The notes under the pieces are model-generated. The model was not told where the DNA came from and searched no databases. It saw only the letters and a list, made by a program, of their open reading frames with translations. Both the position numbers and the translations under genes were made by a program. From Solemya velum gill symbiont (GTDB lineage: Bacteria > Pseudomonadota > Gammaproteobacteria > Chromatiales > Chromatiaceae): 64,000 nucleotides of DNA. Location of the stretch: contig NZ_JRAA01000002.1 of NCBI RefSeq assembly GCF_000787395.1, forward strand, positions 248,001 through 312,000, in the 5' to 3' direction. This document shows positions 27,902-37,902 of this stretch, in pieces. Position 1 is the stretch's first letter, and the number at the start of each line of letters is the position of its first letter.

Positions 27902-28792
27902 ATGCGAATAGGCATGAGGCAACAGTTTAGAATGATTTCTGCTCTGCTGACCGGTTTACTGATGTCTTTCGGGGCACACTCAAGTACCGGTGACCACAGC
28001 CATCACTCGGGAATGGTTGATCATCAGTCCGACAACTACTGGACTGCTGCACCGCTACTCATCCCGGATAAAAAAAGGACCCGCGGATTTAAGCGCATTA
28101 TCTTTAAAAACCTGCAGGCAGATGAAGCCACTGTGCATCATGGCGATGCAGAGGAAAGCTGGACTGTTGCAGTAAAAGACAACGCAGCCAAGATCGAGAG
28201 CAGAGGGGGAAAGCAGGGAGGCTATCACTGGATTGGCGCTCTTTCAGAAAAAGAAGACCTGGTTCAGTCAGTAGCCACAGCTATCTATTTCCCCAATCCA
28301 GGCCCAGCGCCGCGAGGCATGTTAAGTTTGCAAAAGAGTGCATTGGATATCAGCCCCGTGCATTTGCCGCGTGAACATCAGCATTTTCGAGCGGGTGAAA
28401 ATTGGGATTTCCTTGTCAGACTGAACGGCAAGCCGCTCGAAAACACACCGGTGCTTTTTGAAACGAAAAATAGAACACGCGAAGTCTTCAAGACTGACCA
28501 GGATGGCTTGGTTTCAATCCCTTTCCCTTTCGATTTTCCTGAAGAAGACCAATCGGCCAATCAAAACGCAGAAGGCCACAACCATAGTCAAGCACGTCGC
28601 AAGAAAGCCAGTTTCGTATTGACCGTTGAGCAGTATGCTGATGACAGGAAACACATCACTCATTTCAACTACCACTACACGACCGGGGCTTTCTACAAGA
28701 AGGACCTGGCACTTGGCATAGGCTTCGCTCTTTTTGGAATGATCGTCGCTGCCCCCTTGTTACGTAAACCAAAAAAAGGGGGTAAGACATGA
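27902..28792 (+). CDS. His-rich DUF4198-like periplasmic protein with C-terminal membrane anchor
   Basis: A protein of 296 residues. A signal peptide (about 1-28) is followed by a His-rich mature N-terminus (GDHSHHSGMVDHQSDN), a beta-sandwich style region containing FLVRLNGKPLENTPVLFETKNR and a TDQDGLVSIPF turn typical of DUF4198 metal-uptake accessory proteins, a second small His patch (EGHNHS), and a C-terminal helix LALGIGFALFGMIVAAPLL with basic tail, anchoring it in the inner membrane facing the periplasm. First gene of the operon; good GGGGTAAG ribosome site. A metal-capturing role for copper or nickel/cobalt is inferred. Confidence 0.72.
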   Translation: MRIGMRQQFRMISALLTGLLMSFGAHSSTGDHSHHSGMVDHQSDNYWTAAPLLIPDKKRTRGFKRIIFKNLQADEATVHHGDAEESWTVAVKDNAAKIESRGGKQGGYHWIGALSEKEDLVQSVATAIYFPNPGPAPRGMLSLQKSALDISPVHLPREHQHFRAGENWDFLVRLNGKPLENTPVLFETKNRTREVFKTDQDGLVSIPFPFDFPEEDQSANQNAEGHNHSQARRKKASFVLTVEQYADDRKHITHFNYHYTTGAFYKKDLALGIGFALFGMIVAAPLLRKPKKGGKT

Positions 28793-29829
28793 AATCAGTC
28801 TCGATGACGCTAGGCAGGTTCAGGCTGACAGTGCAGCTGATTATGCTGGTCACACTGCTGTACGGTGCTACGGTTATGGGCCATTATCTGTCGGACATGG
28901 TTTCAAATGCACTACCGGCATTATCATGCGCCTACGACTCCGTGGCTTCAGATTACTGCGTCCTGATACCTACGCAGCATCAATTTAATCACCGTGTGGG
29001 CGAAGCGATTGTTCGCATGCAGGGGTTTGCTTTTAGCATGCTGTTGCCGCTGTTTTTTACCTTTATAAATTTCCTGATTCTTTTTGTGATTCTGAACAAG
29101 GCCTTTTGTGGCTGGATATGTCCCTTGGGAACAGTGCAGGAACTGATTTTCAGGCTTGGGCGTTTTCTGGGAAGGCCGCTGCATAACCTAAAACCTCATC
29201 AGACAGGTAAAGTCAGACCCATCAAATGGCTAATGTTAGTCGGCCTGGTGATGGGATTGCCCTTGATGGCTGGACTTGGAGTAGCTCCTCATGAGGCAGG
29301 TGATGCTTTTTGTCAGGTGTGCCCTTCCCGCATCATCACCACTATGGCTACGGGTAGCACGGAACAACTGGCGGTAAGTACAACAAGTTTGACTGATACT
29401 ATATTTGGTACCATTCGTGCCTTCCTGGTCGGTTTCATCGTCATTGCCGCGTTAGCCATTCGTCAGCCTTTTTGCCGGATATGTCCAATGCTGTCCCTGC
29501 ATGCAGTGCTAAGACGCTTATCATTGACGCGTCTCGTGAAAGTACAGAATGATCATTGTGACAAGTGCGGCATCTGCACAAAGGCCTGTCCCATGGATAT
29601 TCCGGAAATATGGAAAGAGCATGGACCCAAGGCATTCAATGAAGACTGCACACTATGCGGAAGGTGTGCGGAATACTGTCCTCAAGATTCTGTCATCAGT
29701 ATCAAGACCGGCCCTTTCACTGTTTTTAAATCATCCCGTGACTATTACAAGAAACGGGTAAAGATGGAAAAGCCAAACGGCAGTAAACCGGTGAAGCCCA
29801 AGGCTCGCAAAGCCAGGGGTAACAAATGA
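28789..29829 (+). CDS. NapH/NosR/CcoG-like 4Fe-4S membrane protein
   Basis: A polytopic inner-membrane electron-transfer protein of 346 residues with about five helices. CysP motifs AFCGWICPLG (C107, C111), FCQVCPSR and FCRICPML lie at helix ends, and two C-terminal ferredoxin clusters follow: CDKCGICTKACP and CTLCGRCAEYCP. The tail is Lys-rich. NapH and NosR pass quinol electrons to periplasmic partners, and CcoG/RdxA is a cupric reductase, so metal reduction is a plausible role beside a copper receptor. The start overlaps the previous stop (ATGA). Confidence 0.85.
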   Translation: MKSVSMTLGRFRLTVQLIMLVTLLYGATVMGHYLSDMVSNALPALSCAYDSVASDYCVLIPTQHQFNHRVGEAIVRMQGFAFSMLLPLFFTFINFLILFVILNKAFCGWICPLGTVQELIFRLGRFLGRPLHNLKPHQTGKVRPIKWLMLVGLVMGLPLMAGLGVAPHEAGDAFCQVCPSRIITTMATGSTEQLAVSTTSLTDTIFGTIRAFLVGFIVIAALAIRQPFCRICPMLSLHAVLRRLSLTRLVKVQNDHCDKCGICTKACPMDIPEIWKEHGPKAFNEDCTLCGRCAEYCPQDSVISIKTGPFTVFKSSRDYYKKRVKMEKPNGSKPVKPKARKARGNK

Positions 29830-30470
29830 CAGGGTTTGAAAGTCTGGATCAGTTTGGCTGGGCTTCCGTCTGGTTGCTGGGTTTATCTGTCGGCTTTACT
29901 ACCTGCACGGCAGTCTGTCTGCCGTTTCTGGGGACCTGGGCTTTAGGACAGGGCCAGGGTGGCGCCGCTGCAGCCCGGGATACAGCAGTATTTGCAGCAG
30001 GAAAGATTGCTGCTTATGCCGTTTTGGGTGGTGCAGCAGGTCTGGTTGGTGAAGCATTGCTTTACTGGCTTAAAGGTGATGTGGGTCACTGGTTGATTGC
30101 CTTAACCGCCATTTTTTCCGGCATATGGCTTGTGCTACCCCGTCAAGCTCACCGTCGTTGCGGCATGAGTCGCAATCAAAGACTGTCGCCATTTAGCATG
30201 GGGTTTGCATTGAGCTTCACACCTTGTGCACCGTTGGCGGCTTTGCTGGCGGCAAGCGCTTCAACCGGCGACCTCCTGGTGGGGGCTGTGTATGGCACCT
30301 TGTTTGGTTTGGGAGCCGCGCTGACCCCCTTGTTTATTGTTATCCCGCTACTGGGAAAACTGGGACTCAAATTGCAGCAGGATAAGCCCTGGATGGGACA
30401 GTGGCTGTTATGGATGGGTGGCGCTGTTCTAATCCTGATTGGCTTAAGGCGCCTGCAGTTGATTTTCTGA
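29826..30470 (+). CDS. DsbD/CcdA-like (TauE/SafE-annotated) membrane protein
   Basis: A 214-residue protein with six predicted helices. Cysteines at 27 and 31 (TTCTAVCLPFLG) in the first helix and at 134 (SFTPCAPLAAL) at the start of the second half mirror the paired membrane cysteines of the CcdA/DsbD electron carrier family, whose relatives are often named sulfite exporter TauE/SafE. It could move reducing power across the inner membrane for a periplasmic partner. Overlaps the preceding stop by ATGA, indicating coupled translation with the Fe-S protein. Confidence 0.75.
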   Translation: MTGFESLDQFGWASVWLLGLSVGFTTCTAVCLPFLGTWALGQGQGGAAAARDTAVFAAGKIAAYAVLGGAAGLVGEALLYWLKGDVGHWLIALTAIFSGIWLVLPRQAHRRCGMSRNQRLSPFSMGFALSFTPCAPLAALLAASASTGDLLVGAVYGTLFGLGAALTPLFIVIPLLGKLGLKLQQDKPWMGQWLLWMGGAVLILIGLRRLQLIF

Positions 30471-30510
30471 TGCTGATGGGAATAGCCACCGTAATGAACT
30501 GGATCACACC

Positions 30511-31179
30511 ATGAATGAATTAGCTGAAATGATATCAAAAGGCGGGCCAATCGTTTGGGTGCTGGCTGCTTACTCTGTAGTTGGTGTTGCAATCGTGCTG
30601 GAACGTTATTTTCTGTTTATACGTATGCGCCGGTTACCGCAAAGTGTCACTGAGCAGCTTGGGCAATTGCTGGTTCGTCGAGATGCCCAGGATTATGTTG
30701 CTGACCTGAAAGGCCCGGAGGCAAGAATCATCCAGGGAATGATTGATGCGGACCGCAAGGGAGTTAAGGATCTTGCACGTGTTGGCGGCAGAGTCAGGGA
30801 TGATGAGCTTCAGAGAATGGCTCTTGGACTGCGTACTCTTGGTGTATTAAGTAATACTGCGCCACTACTTGGCTTGCTAGGAACAATCACAGGTCTGATC
30901 AAGGCATTCATCGTTATTGAGGAGGCAGGTGGCCGTGTTGATGGACAGGCACTGGCAGGCGGTATATGGGAAGCCATGATCACGACAGGCGTTGGCTTAA
31001 GTGTTGCAATTCCCTTGCTTATTCTTCTGCATTTTCTTGAAGGCATGGTTGATCGTCGTGCTCAATCCATGGAGCAGTCTATTGCATTATTACTTGAACG
31101 TCGCAGTATCGATGCTGATTCGATCAAGGAGAAACCCGACGCAGCACCACATTGGGAAGAGATAACGGATGGCGTATGA
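30511..31179 (+). CDS. exbB: ExbB-like proton channel subunit
   Basis: TolQ/ExbB-type inner-membrane protein of 222 residues with three helices: GGPIVWVLAAYSVVGVAIVLERY at the start, and the paired helices around LGLLGTITGLIKAF and EAMITTGVGLSVAIPLLILLHFLE, which are the diagnostic region. With ExbD and TonB it powers the outer-membrane receptors on either side of the operon by proton flow. Overlaps exbD by 11 bp. Confidence 0.92.
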   Translation: MNELAEMISKGGPIVWVLAAYSVVGVAIVLERYFLFIRMRRLPQSVTEQLGQLLVRRDAQDYVADLKGPEARIIQGMIDADRKGVKDLARVGGRVRDDELQRMALGLRTLGVLSNTAPLLGLLGTITGLIKAFIVIEEAGGRVDGQALAGGIWEAMITTGVGLSVAIPLLILLHFLEGMVDRRAQSMEQSIALLLERRSIDADSIKEKPDAAPHWEEITDGV

Positions 31180-31569
31180 GCGGCCAAGACATAGCAATGT
31201 CGTTTTAAACCTGACTCCCTTAATCGATATTGTTTTTCTACTGCTGGTCTTCTTCATGCTGACCGCGCACTTTATCGAGGATCAGGCGCTGGTTGTTGAT
31301 CTTCCTGACGCGAACAGTGCGCCAGCTGCAGCAGAACATAAAGAGATTGTTACTGTGATCCTTAGCCCTGAAGGGGTTATTTTCGTTAATGACCAGCCTG
31401 TTCATGAGCATGAACTACAGAAATTCCTTAAGGCAGCTTTGGATGAAACAGAAAACAGAATTGTTCGCATACGTGGTGATAATGAAGCAAGCCTGGGGTC
31501 AGCTGTAAAGGTACTGGATGCAGCTGAAGCGAGTGGTGCCAAGGCTGTGGACATCCTGACAGAAAAGCC

Positions 31570-31573
<4 letters not shown>
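31169..31573 (+). CDS. exbD: ExbD-like proton channel subunit
   Basis: A 134-residue protein with one N-terminal helix [19 protein letters not shown], including the conserved proton-carrying Asp, and a small periplasmic domain ([18 protein letters not shown]). Fits the ExbD/TolR family in length and motif. Ends in an ATGA overlap with tonB. Confidence 0.93.
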
Positions 31574-32451
<878 letters not shown>

Positions 32452-32618
32452 GCCTGGGCAAACTGACATGACAATTGAACAACCGGCTTGACCCGATCAA
32501 GCGGCTCAATCGCTTCTGGCAGACGTTGAACAGGTGTGATTACGATACATGTCAGTGTTATGCATCAATCCAGCTCTCTATTGTATTTGATATTCATCAA
32601 CAACTTCTGATGGAACAC

Positions 32619-32649
32619 TGCTAGAATTGCCTGTATTATTGATATCAAT
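32619..32649 (+). promoter_or_regulatory. Promoter/operator of second DUF2946-TonB receptor unit
   Basis: Same extended -10 TGCTAGAAT (32619-32627) as in copy 1, followed by the perfect 12-bp palindrome ATTGATATCAAT (32638-32649). Position just after the predicted transcription start suggests a repressor site (a Fur-like or copper-responsive regulator is possible). Surrounding bases (AACACTGC, GCTCAACAAATT-like) are conserved too. Confidence 0.6.
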
Positions 32650-32685
32650 TTCGCAGAACTGCACTCAACAAATTAGAAAGAACAG

Positions 32686-33072
32686 ATGAATCTCTTTTCA
32701 CGCCAATCACAATCAAAACGTACAGCCACCGCGTGGCTGTTGATTGGCGTGCTCATGCTTCAACCGGTCATCACTTTCTTCGCCAGCCCGGCTTTCATGA
32801 ATGATAGTGACGGACGTATGGTCGTTGTCTGTACTCTCTACGGACTTGAAGAAATATATGTTGAAGATGGCATGCTGATAAGCGAGGCAGAGAGCGACTA
32901 CTGCCCCGCAGTTGAACTGATGCAAATCTCCGGATCTGCATATCAACCAAAACCACCAATGGTGGCAGCCACCCTATTCCATTCCATTGGTTCGGTCGAC
33001 CAGACATCGACCCATCAACACCATTCACTCCACTACTCTGCATACCACACGCGCGCCCCGCCACTTGCCTGA
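32686..33072 (+). CDS. DUF2946-like small protein, copy 2
   Basis: Paralogue of the protein at 25366 (115 of 128 residues identical). Keeps the two middle Cys segments (CTLYG, YCPAVELM), the PKPPM motif, His-rich HQHHSLH and the RAPP ending. Differences cluster in the N-terminal hydrophobic segment. Precedes the OprC-like copper receptor by 170 bp, the location in which DUF2946 genes are usually found. A metal-binding accessory role is inferred. Confidence 0.72.
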   Translation: MNLFSRQSQSKRTATAWLLIGVLMLQPVITFFASPAFMNDSDGRMVVVCTLYGLEEIYVEDGMLISEAESDYCPAVELMQISGSAYQPKPPMVAATLFHSIGSVDQTSTHQHHSLHYSAYHTRAPPLA

Positions 33073-33113
33073 TTTTTTAACTAAAACAAAAAAACAGACA
33101 ACTGATACTAGGG

Positions 33114-33233
33114 AACTCTGGGCTATTCGATAACTAGCCGCGTCTGATTCCACACAGTGATTTGCCAAGCTGGCTTGCTACTACTCGCAAGCTGAATTGA
33201 AGCTGGTCACGGGACAGATCAGAGGCCCACAAG
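33114..33233. other. About 120-bp insertion before TonB receptor 2 relative to copy 1
   Basis: The gap after DUF2946 copy 1 reads ...CTAGGGGTAAA-CA-ATG. In copy 2 the same bases are split: CTAGGG at 33108-33113 and GGGGTAAA at 33233-33240, with extra sequence between. The insert holds GGCTA / TAGCC and CTTGC / GCAAG hairpins but no gene. Confidence 0.55.
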
Positions 33234-33242
33234 GGGTAAAGA

Positions 33243-35306
33243 ATGAAATTTGTAATGACATGTACTGCTACAGCGGTAATGTGCGCCATGGCGCAGACAG
33301 CACTAAGCGAAACGGCTCTGGACGTTCAGGCCGACGTTATCGACACCATTGTCATCACCGCGGAGGATGACAACCAGCCTGGCAGCTCAACCGTTGCTAC
33401 GGGCGAGCAATCCGGAACTCGTGACACAGCCGAGATGCTACGTGATATTCCGGGCGTCTCCGGTTCACGTATCGGTGGTCACGGTACGGATCCGACAATC
33501 CGTGGCCAAAGCCAGAACCGAATCAACGTACTCCTTGATGGAGCCTACGTGCACGGTGGATGCCCCAATCGCATGGATCCGCCAACAGCCTATGCTCCGA
33601 CTGCAAGCTATGAAGAAATCACCGTTATAAAGGGTGTCAGGACACTTGAGTATGGTGGTGGTGGTGCCGGCGGTACCATCCTGTTTAACCGTGAGACACG
33701 CCCTTTTTACGAGGACGAACCAGTCCGTGCCAGTGCCGAAGCCGGTTACCGCAGCAATGGCAATATCTGGGATGCCGCGATCGACGTTTCAGCCGGCAGC
33801 GAAAAGTTCTTCGGCCGTTTCATCGGCTCACACATGGAAGCCGATAACTACGAGGATGGTGGCGGAAACGAGATCCGTTCCGGTTTTGAAGAGAGCAATG
33901 GAACTCTGATTCTCGGATTCACGCCGGATAGCGATCACCGTCTCGATCTCACTCTCGAGGCTCAACGCACAGATGACCTGCTCTATGCAGGTGCCGGTAT
34001 GGATTCACCCGTCTCGGACAATGACACCATTCGCCTCAAGTACCAGGCCGAGAACATGCCTGGCATGCTCGATAAGCTGAAGATCGAGGCCTATCGTTCT
34101 GAAGTTGCTCATGTCATGGATAACTATACCCTGCGCACCCCTCCAATGATGATGGATGACATGCGCGCACCTTCCACTTCGGATACTACTGGTGGACGCA
34201 TCGTTCTTGAAGTCGACTCAGACATCGGACACTGGAAAATGGGTGTCGACATGCAGAACAACGATCGTGATGCTGACAGGTTTAATGATACTTCAGGCAA
34301 TCTGAATTCAGTTCTGTGGCCTGGAGTCAGCATTGACCAAACCGGTGCTTTCGTAGAACTGGAACATGATCTCGATCTGACAAACCGTATCATTGGCGGC
34401 ATTCGCTATGATCATGTTACATCGGATGCCTCTCGAGCAGATATTGATCCACCGATGATGCCAATGAGTCCGAATCAGCTTTACTCCCTGTACTATGGTG
34501 CCACTGCTGAAAAGCGCACCGAAAACAACTGGGGAGGCCTGCTAAGGTTCGAGCACGATCTTGATAGTGGCGACATGCTCTATGCGGGTATTTCACGCAC
34601 AGTCAGAACAGCAGATGCCACAGAAAAATATATTGCGTCTAATGGCATGTCTCCTGATGCGCGATGGGTCGGTAACCCTACCCTTGATCCGGAGAAACAC
34701 CACCAGATTGAAGCTGGTGCTGTGCTGCGGGGTGACAAGTGGGAACTGGATGCATCTGTCTATTACACCGATGTTCAGGACTATATCCTGCGTGATAGAA
34801 ACCATAATAATGGGGGCAATGGTAATGCCACCATCTATCGCAACGTCGATGCCTCACTCTACGGCTTTGAGGCCAGCCTTAACTACCAGTGGAACGCTGA
34901 CTGGTCATCCAATTTCGGACTCGCATATGTCCATGCTGACAATGATACGGACGATCGCCCTATCGCTCAGACACCACCTTTGGAAGCAGTAGCAAGTCTT
35001 GACTATAAAGCTTCTGACTGGGATGCCGGTGCAAGAGTACGTGCAGCTGCCAAGCAGACTCGTGTGGATGATGATGCATCAACAGGAAGCGGACTGGATG
35101 TCGATCAGACTCCCGGCTGGGCAGTTGTCGATCTCTACGGTGAATACCGTGTGAACAGCAATGTCACCGTCGATTTCGGCGTCGACAACCTGTTTGACGA
35201 GGAGTATGCACAGCACCTGAATCGTTCCAGTGCATTCGATCCAACGCAGATCCAGGTCAATGAGCCTGGCATCAGCGCGTGGGTAAAACTGCATGCCAGC
35301 TTCTAA
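33243..35306 (+). CDS. TonB-dependent copper receptor, OprC/NosA family
   Basis: Outer-membrane receptor of 687 residues, full length, ending in a normal SAWVKLHASF last strand. Signal peptide (1-23) is nearly the same as in receptor 1. TonB-box region DTIVITAED, plug with MLRDIPGVSGSRIGGHGTDPTIRGQ. The plug carries CPNRM (C107, M111) followed by DPPT, the CxxxM copper motif of OprC, and the barrel carries HVM (H290, M292), matching its HxM partner. Met-rich loops (PPMMMDDM, PPMMPM) agree with copper binding. Energy from the ExbBD-TonB encoded just upstream. Confidence 0.93.
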   Translation: MKFVMTCTATAVMCAMAQTALSETALDVQADVIDTIVITAEDDNQPGSSTVATGEQSGTRDTAEMLRDIPGVSGSRIGGHGTDPTIRGQSQNRINVLLDGAYVHGGCPNRMDPPTAYAPTASYEEITVIKGVRTLEYGGGGAGGTILFNRETRPFYEDEPVRASAEAGYRSNGNIWDAAIDVSAGSEKFFGRFIGSHMEADNYEDGGGNEIRSGFEESNGTLILGFTPDSDHRLDLTLEAQRTDDLLYAGAGMDSPVSDNDTIRLKYQAENMPGMLDKLKIEAYRSEVAHVMDNYTLRTPPMMMDDMRAPSTSDTTGGRIVLEVDSDIGHWKMGVDMQNNDRDADRFNDTSGNLNSVLWPGVSIDQTGAFVELEHDLDLTNRIIGGIRYDHVTSDASRADIDPPMMPMSPNQLYSLYYGATAEKRTENNWGGLLRFEHDLDSGDMLYAGISRTVRTADATEKYIASNGMSPDARWVGNPTLDPEKHHQIEAGAVLRGDKWELDASVYYTDVQDYILRDRNHNNGGNGNATIYRNVDASLYGFEASLNYQWNADWSSNFGLAYVHADNDTDDRPIAQTPPLEAVASLDYKASDWDAGARVRAAAKQTRVDDDASTGSGLDVDQTPGWAVVDLYGEYRVNSNVTVDFGVDNLFDEEYAQHLNRSSAFDPTQIQVNEPGISAWVKLHASF

Positions 35307-35341
35307 TCAATAGCTGAAACGCATTTATGATTCAACCCCTT

Positions 35342-35399
35342 CACTTCCAACCGGCGTTGTTAAACACTCCTCTCCGCAGCGCCGTTGGAAGTGCTTTTT
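35342..35399 (+). terminator. Terminator after copper receptor gene
   Basis: A 14-bp stem (CACTTCCAAC-C-GGCG / CGCCGTTGGAAGTG, one bulged C) with a loop of about 23 nt, followed by CTTTTTA. It closes the metal island. Confidence 0.88.
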
Positions 35400-35458
35400 A
35401 CCTCTCTCACACCGACGTGGCTTAATCTCTCAACAACCCTGCTGTTAATAGCGCAACA

Positions 35459-36820
35459 CTACTCTGTGTGTGAAATCGCTTCAGAGAGACGCTGAACGGG
35501 AACGATCTCGACACCATCAAAGCTGCTCTTGGGCTTGTTTGCTGAAGGTACGAGAATACGTGTAAAACCATGTTTGACCGCTTCACGAATTCGTTCCTCA
35601 CCATTTGGCACCGGACGAATTTCACCTGACAAGCCAACCTCACCGAACGCGGCGAGATGACGGCTCAAAGGCCTATCCCTGAAACTCGACAGCACTGACA
35701 GCAGTACCGGAAGGTCAGCCGCTGTCTCCGTAATACGCACTCCACCAACCACGTTCACATAGACATCCTGGTCGTACATACCAACACCCGCATGACGATG
35801 CAGCACTGCGAGCAGCATTGAGAGACGGTTTTGTTCAAGACCAAGTGAAACACGGCGTGGATTAGAGAGTGGACTGCTGTCCACTAGTGCCTGAACCTCA
35901 ACCAGCAAGGGACGACTGCCCTCACGCGTGACAAGAATAGCACTACCGCTGACAGGCTCCTCGTGACGTGAGAGAAATATCGCCGAGGGATTGGTGACAG
36001 GCTTGAGGCCCTGGTCAGTCATCGCGAACAGACCCAGTTCGTTGACTGCGCCGAAGCGGTTTTTCATGGTGCGTATCAAGCGAAACTGGCTGCCTGCCTC
36101 ACCTTCAAAATAGAGCACGGTATCAACCATGTGTTCGAGCACGCGCGGCCCGGCGAGGTTGCCTTCCTTGGTGACATGGCCGACGAGAATCACACAGGTA
36201 CCGGTCTGCTTGGCGAAGCGCACCAGTTGCGCAGTCGATTCACGTACCTGTGCAACACCGCCCGGTGCGGACTGGATCATCTCCGTGTACATGGTCTGGA
36301 TAGAGTCAACCACCATGATGCGCGGTTTTGCACTCGAGGCGAGTGCCAATACGCGCTCGATGGATGTCTCTGTCAGCAGGCCAAGATCACCGGCATCGAG
36401 TCCAAGGCGACGTGCGCGCAGCCCGATCTGCTCGGCTGACTCCTCGCCACTGACGTAAAGCACCGGGTGTGATGCCGCGAGCATTGCCAGCATCTGGATC
36501 AGAAGGGTCGATTTACCGATACCGGGATCGCCGCCGAGCAATACAACTGAACCCTCGACGAGGCCTGTACCCAGAACCCGGTTGAGTTCGCTGATACCCG
36601 TGTTGATGCGACTCTGTGTTTCGGCACCAACCTCGCTGAGCTTGCGCACGGTGACATCACCGCTTTCACCTGCATATCCAACCGGGCGTTTCGAGGGCGG
36701 AGCAACCCGTGCCTCACTCAAACTGTTCCAGGCACCACAGTCACTGCACTGCCCTGCCCATTTCGGATAGGTGGCGCCACACTGATCACACTGATACTGA
36801 ACCTTCGCTGCTTTTGCCAT
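35459..36820 (-). CDS. radA: DNA repair protein RadA
   Basis: RecA-like ATPase that promotes branch migration in recombination. Zinc finger CDQCGATYPKWAGQCSDCGAW, Walker A GGDPGIGKSTLL, the RadA-specific KNRFGAVNELG, and a Lon-like C-terminal domain are present. ATG 36820 is chosen because MAKAAKVQYQCDQCG is the usual start; it overlaps the alr stop as TGATG. Length 453. Confidence 0.97.
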   Translation of the reverse strand: MAKAAKVQYQCDQCGATYPKWAGQCSDCGAWNSLSEARVAPPSKRPVGYAGESGDVTVRKLSEVGAETQSRINTGISELNRVLGTGLVEGSVVLLGGDPGIGKSTLLIQMLAMLAASHPVLYVSGEESAEQIGLRARRLGLDAGDLGLLTETSIERVLALASSAKPRIMVVDSIQTMYTEMIQSAPGGVAQVRESTAQLVRFAKQTGTCVILVGHVTKEGNLAGPRVLEHMVDTVLYFEGEAGSQFRLIRTMKNRFGAVNELGLFAMTDQGLKPVTNPSAIFLSRHEEPVSGSAILVTREGSRPLLVEVQALVDSSPLSNPRRVSLGLEQNRLSMLLAVLHRHAGVGMYDQDVYVNVVGGVRITETAADLPVLLSVLSSFRDRPLSRHLAAFGEVGLSGEIRPVPNGEERIREAVKHGFTRILVPSANKPKSSFDGVEIVPVQRLSEAISHTE

Positions 36821-37902
36821 CAGGGAGCCTGTTCGTAACGGAACTTGATCCGCCCGGTCAGGCGACAAAAGAGCTCATAACTGATGGTGTCTGCATATTG
36901 TGCAATCTCTTCGACAGGCAAACCCTCGCCCCAGAGCACAACACTGTCGCCGACAGCTGCATTCGGGTGTTCACGCAGGTCGATAGTAATCAGGTCCATC
37001 GACACGCGCCCGACAAGCGGTGCACGCTTACCGTTGATCAGTACCGGTGTGCCACTCGGTGCATGACGCGGGTAACCATCACCGTAGCCAATTGCAGCGA
37101 CACCAACGCGCATATCTTGCGGACAACTCCAGGTACTGCCGTAACCGATGGCATCGCCCTGCTTCAGTTCATGTACCGATATGAGTTTTGTTCTCAGTGT
37201 CATGACAGGCTTGATCCCGTCATCTTTAGCTGTGCGATTTAAAAAGGGAGAGGCGCCATAAAGCATGATGCCGGGACGCCCCCAGCCCTTGTGTGCATCC
37301 GGCCATCCGAGGATAGCAGCTGAGTTGGCGAGACTGATATTGTCGGCACTCGCTTCGAAAGGAGCAATCTCTGCCAGCTGTTGGCTGGTTGTTTCACGTG
37401 CCAGGTCATCGGCGTTGGCGAAATGCGTCAGCACACCGACAAGTTCCACATGCTTGATTGAGCCAATTCGCTCAAGCACCGATTTGGCATGAGATGGTGC
37501 GAAACCCAACCTGTGCATGCCTGTATCGATCTTTACCCAAACACGCAGGGTGCCTTTGTCACTGCCCTGCCATGATTCCAGCATGGCAAGTTGCTTGTCG
37601 TCGTGAATAACGACCTCGATGCTGTTGTCTGATGCAAATTTGATTTCCGGTGCCTGCATGATGCCGCCAAGAACCAGCAGGCGCTGTTCAACGCCGTGAG
37701 ACCTGAGTTCTAACGCCTCTTCAACACGTGATACAGCAAAGCCGTCAGCCTGCTGACGCAATGCATCGACCACGTGCAACAGACCATGGCCATAGGCATT
37801 CGCCTTGACCACGGCAAATAGCGGGCAGCTGCAGGCTTCACTTGCGCGCTGGTAATTGTGGACCAGTGCATCAAGATCGATGCGTGCGACCGGGTTAGCC
37901 AC
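36820..37902 (-). CDS. alr: Alanine racemase
   Basis: PLP enzyme making D-alanine for peptidoglycan. PLP lysine in FAVVKANAYGHG, second active-site region RVSMDLITID, and PVLINGKRAPLVGR are visible. The open frame extends to 37962 inside dnaB, but GTG 37902 gives ANPVARIDLDALVHNY, a normal N-terminus, and 360 residues. It overlaps dnaB by 8 bp and radA by 1 bp, so the three are cotranscribed. Confidence 0.95.
   Translation of the reverse strand: MANPVARIDLDALVHNYQRASEACSCPLFAVVKANAYGHGLLHVVDALRQQADGFAVSRVEEALELRSHGVEQRLLVLGGIMQAPEIKFASDNSIEVVIHDDKQLAMLESWQGSDKGTLRVWVKIDTGMHRLGFAPSHAKSVLERIGSIKHVELVGVLTHFANADDLARETTSQQLAEIAPFEASADNISLANSAAILGWPDAHKGWGRPGIMLYGASPFLNRTAKDDGIKPVMTLRTKLISVHELKQGDAIGYGSTWSCPQDMRVGVAAIGYGDGYPRHAPSGTPVLINGKRAPLVGRVSMDLITIDLREHPNAAVGDSVVLWGEGLPVEEIAQYADTISYELFCRLTGRIKFRYEQAP

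Noticed and set aside
32638-32649. FNR box reading of ATTGATATCAAT
   Set aside because: FNR/CRP half sites need four to six bases between TTGAT and ATCAA; here they touch.
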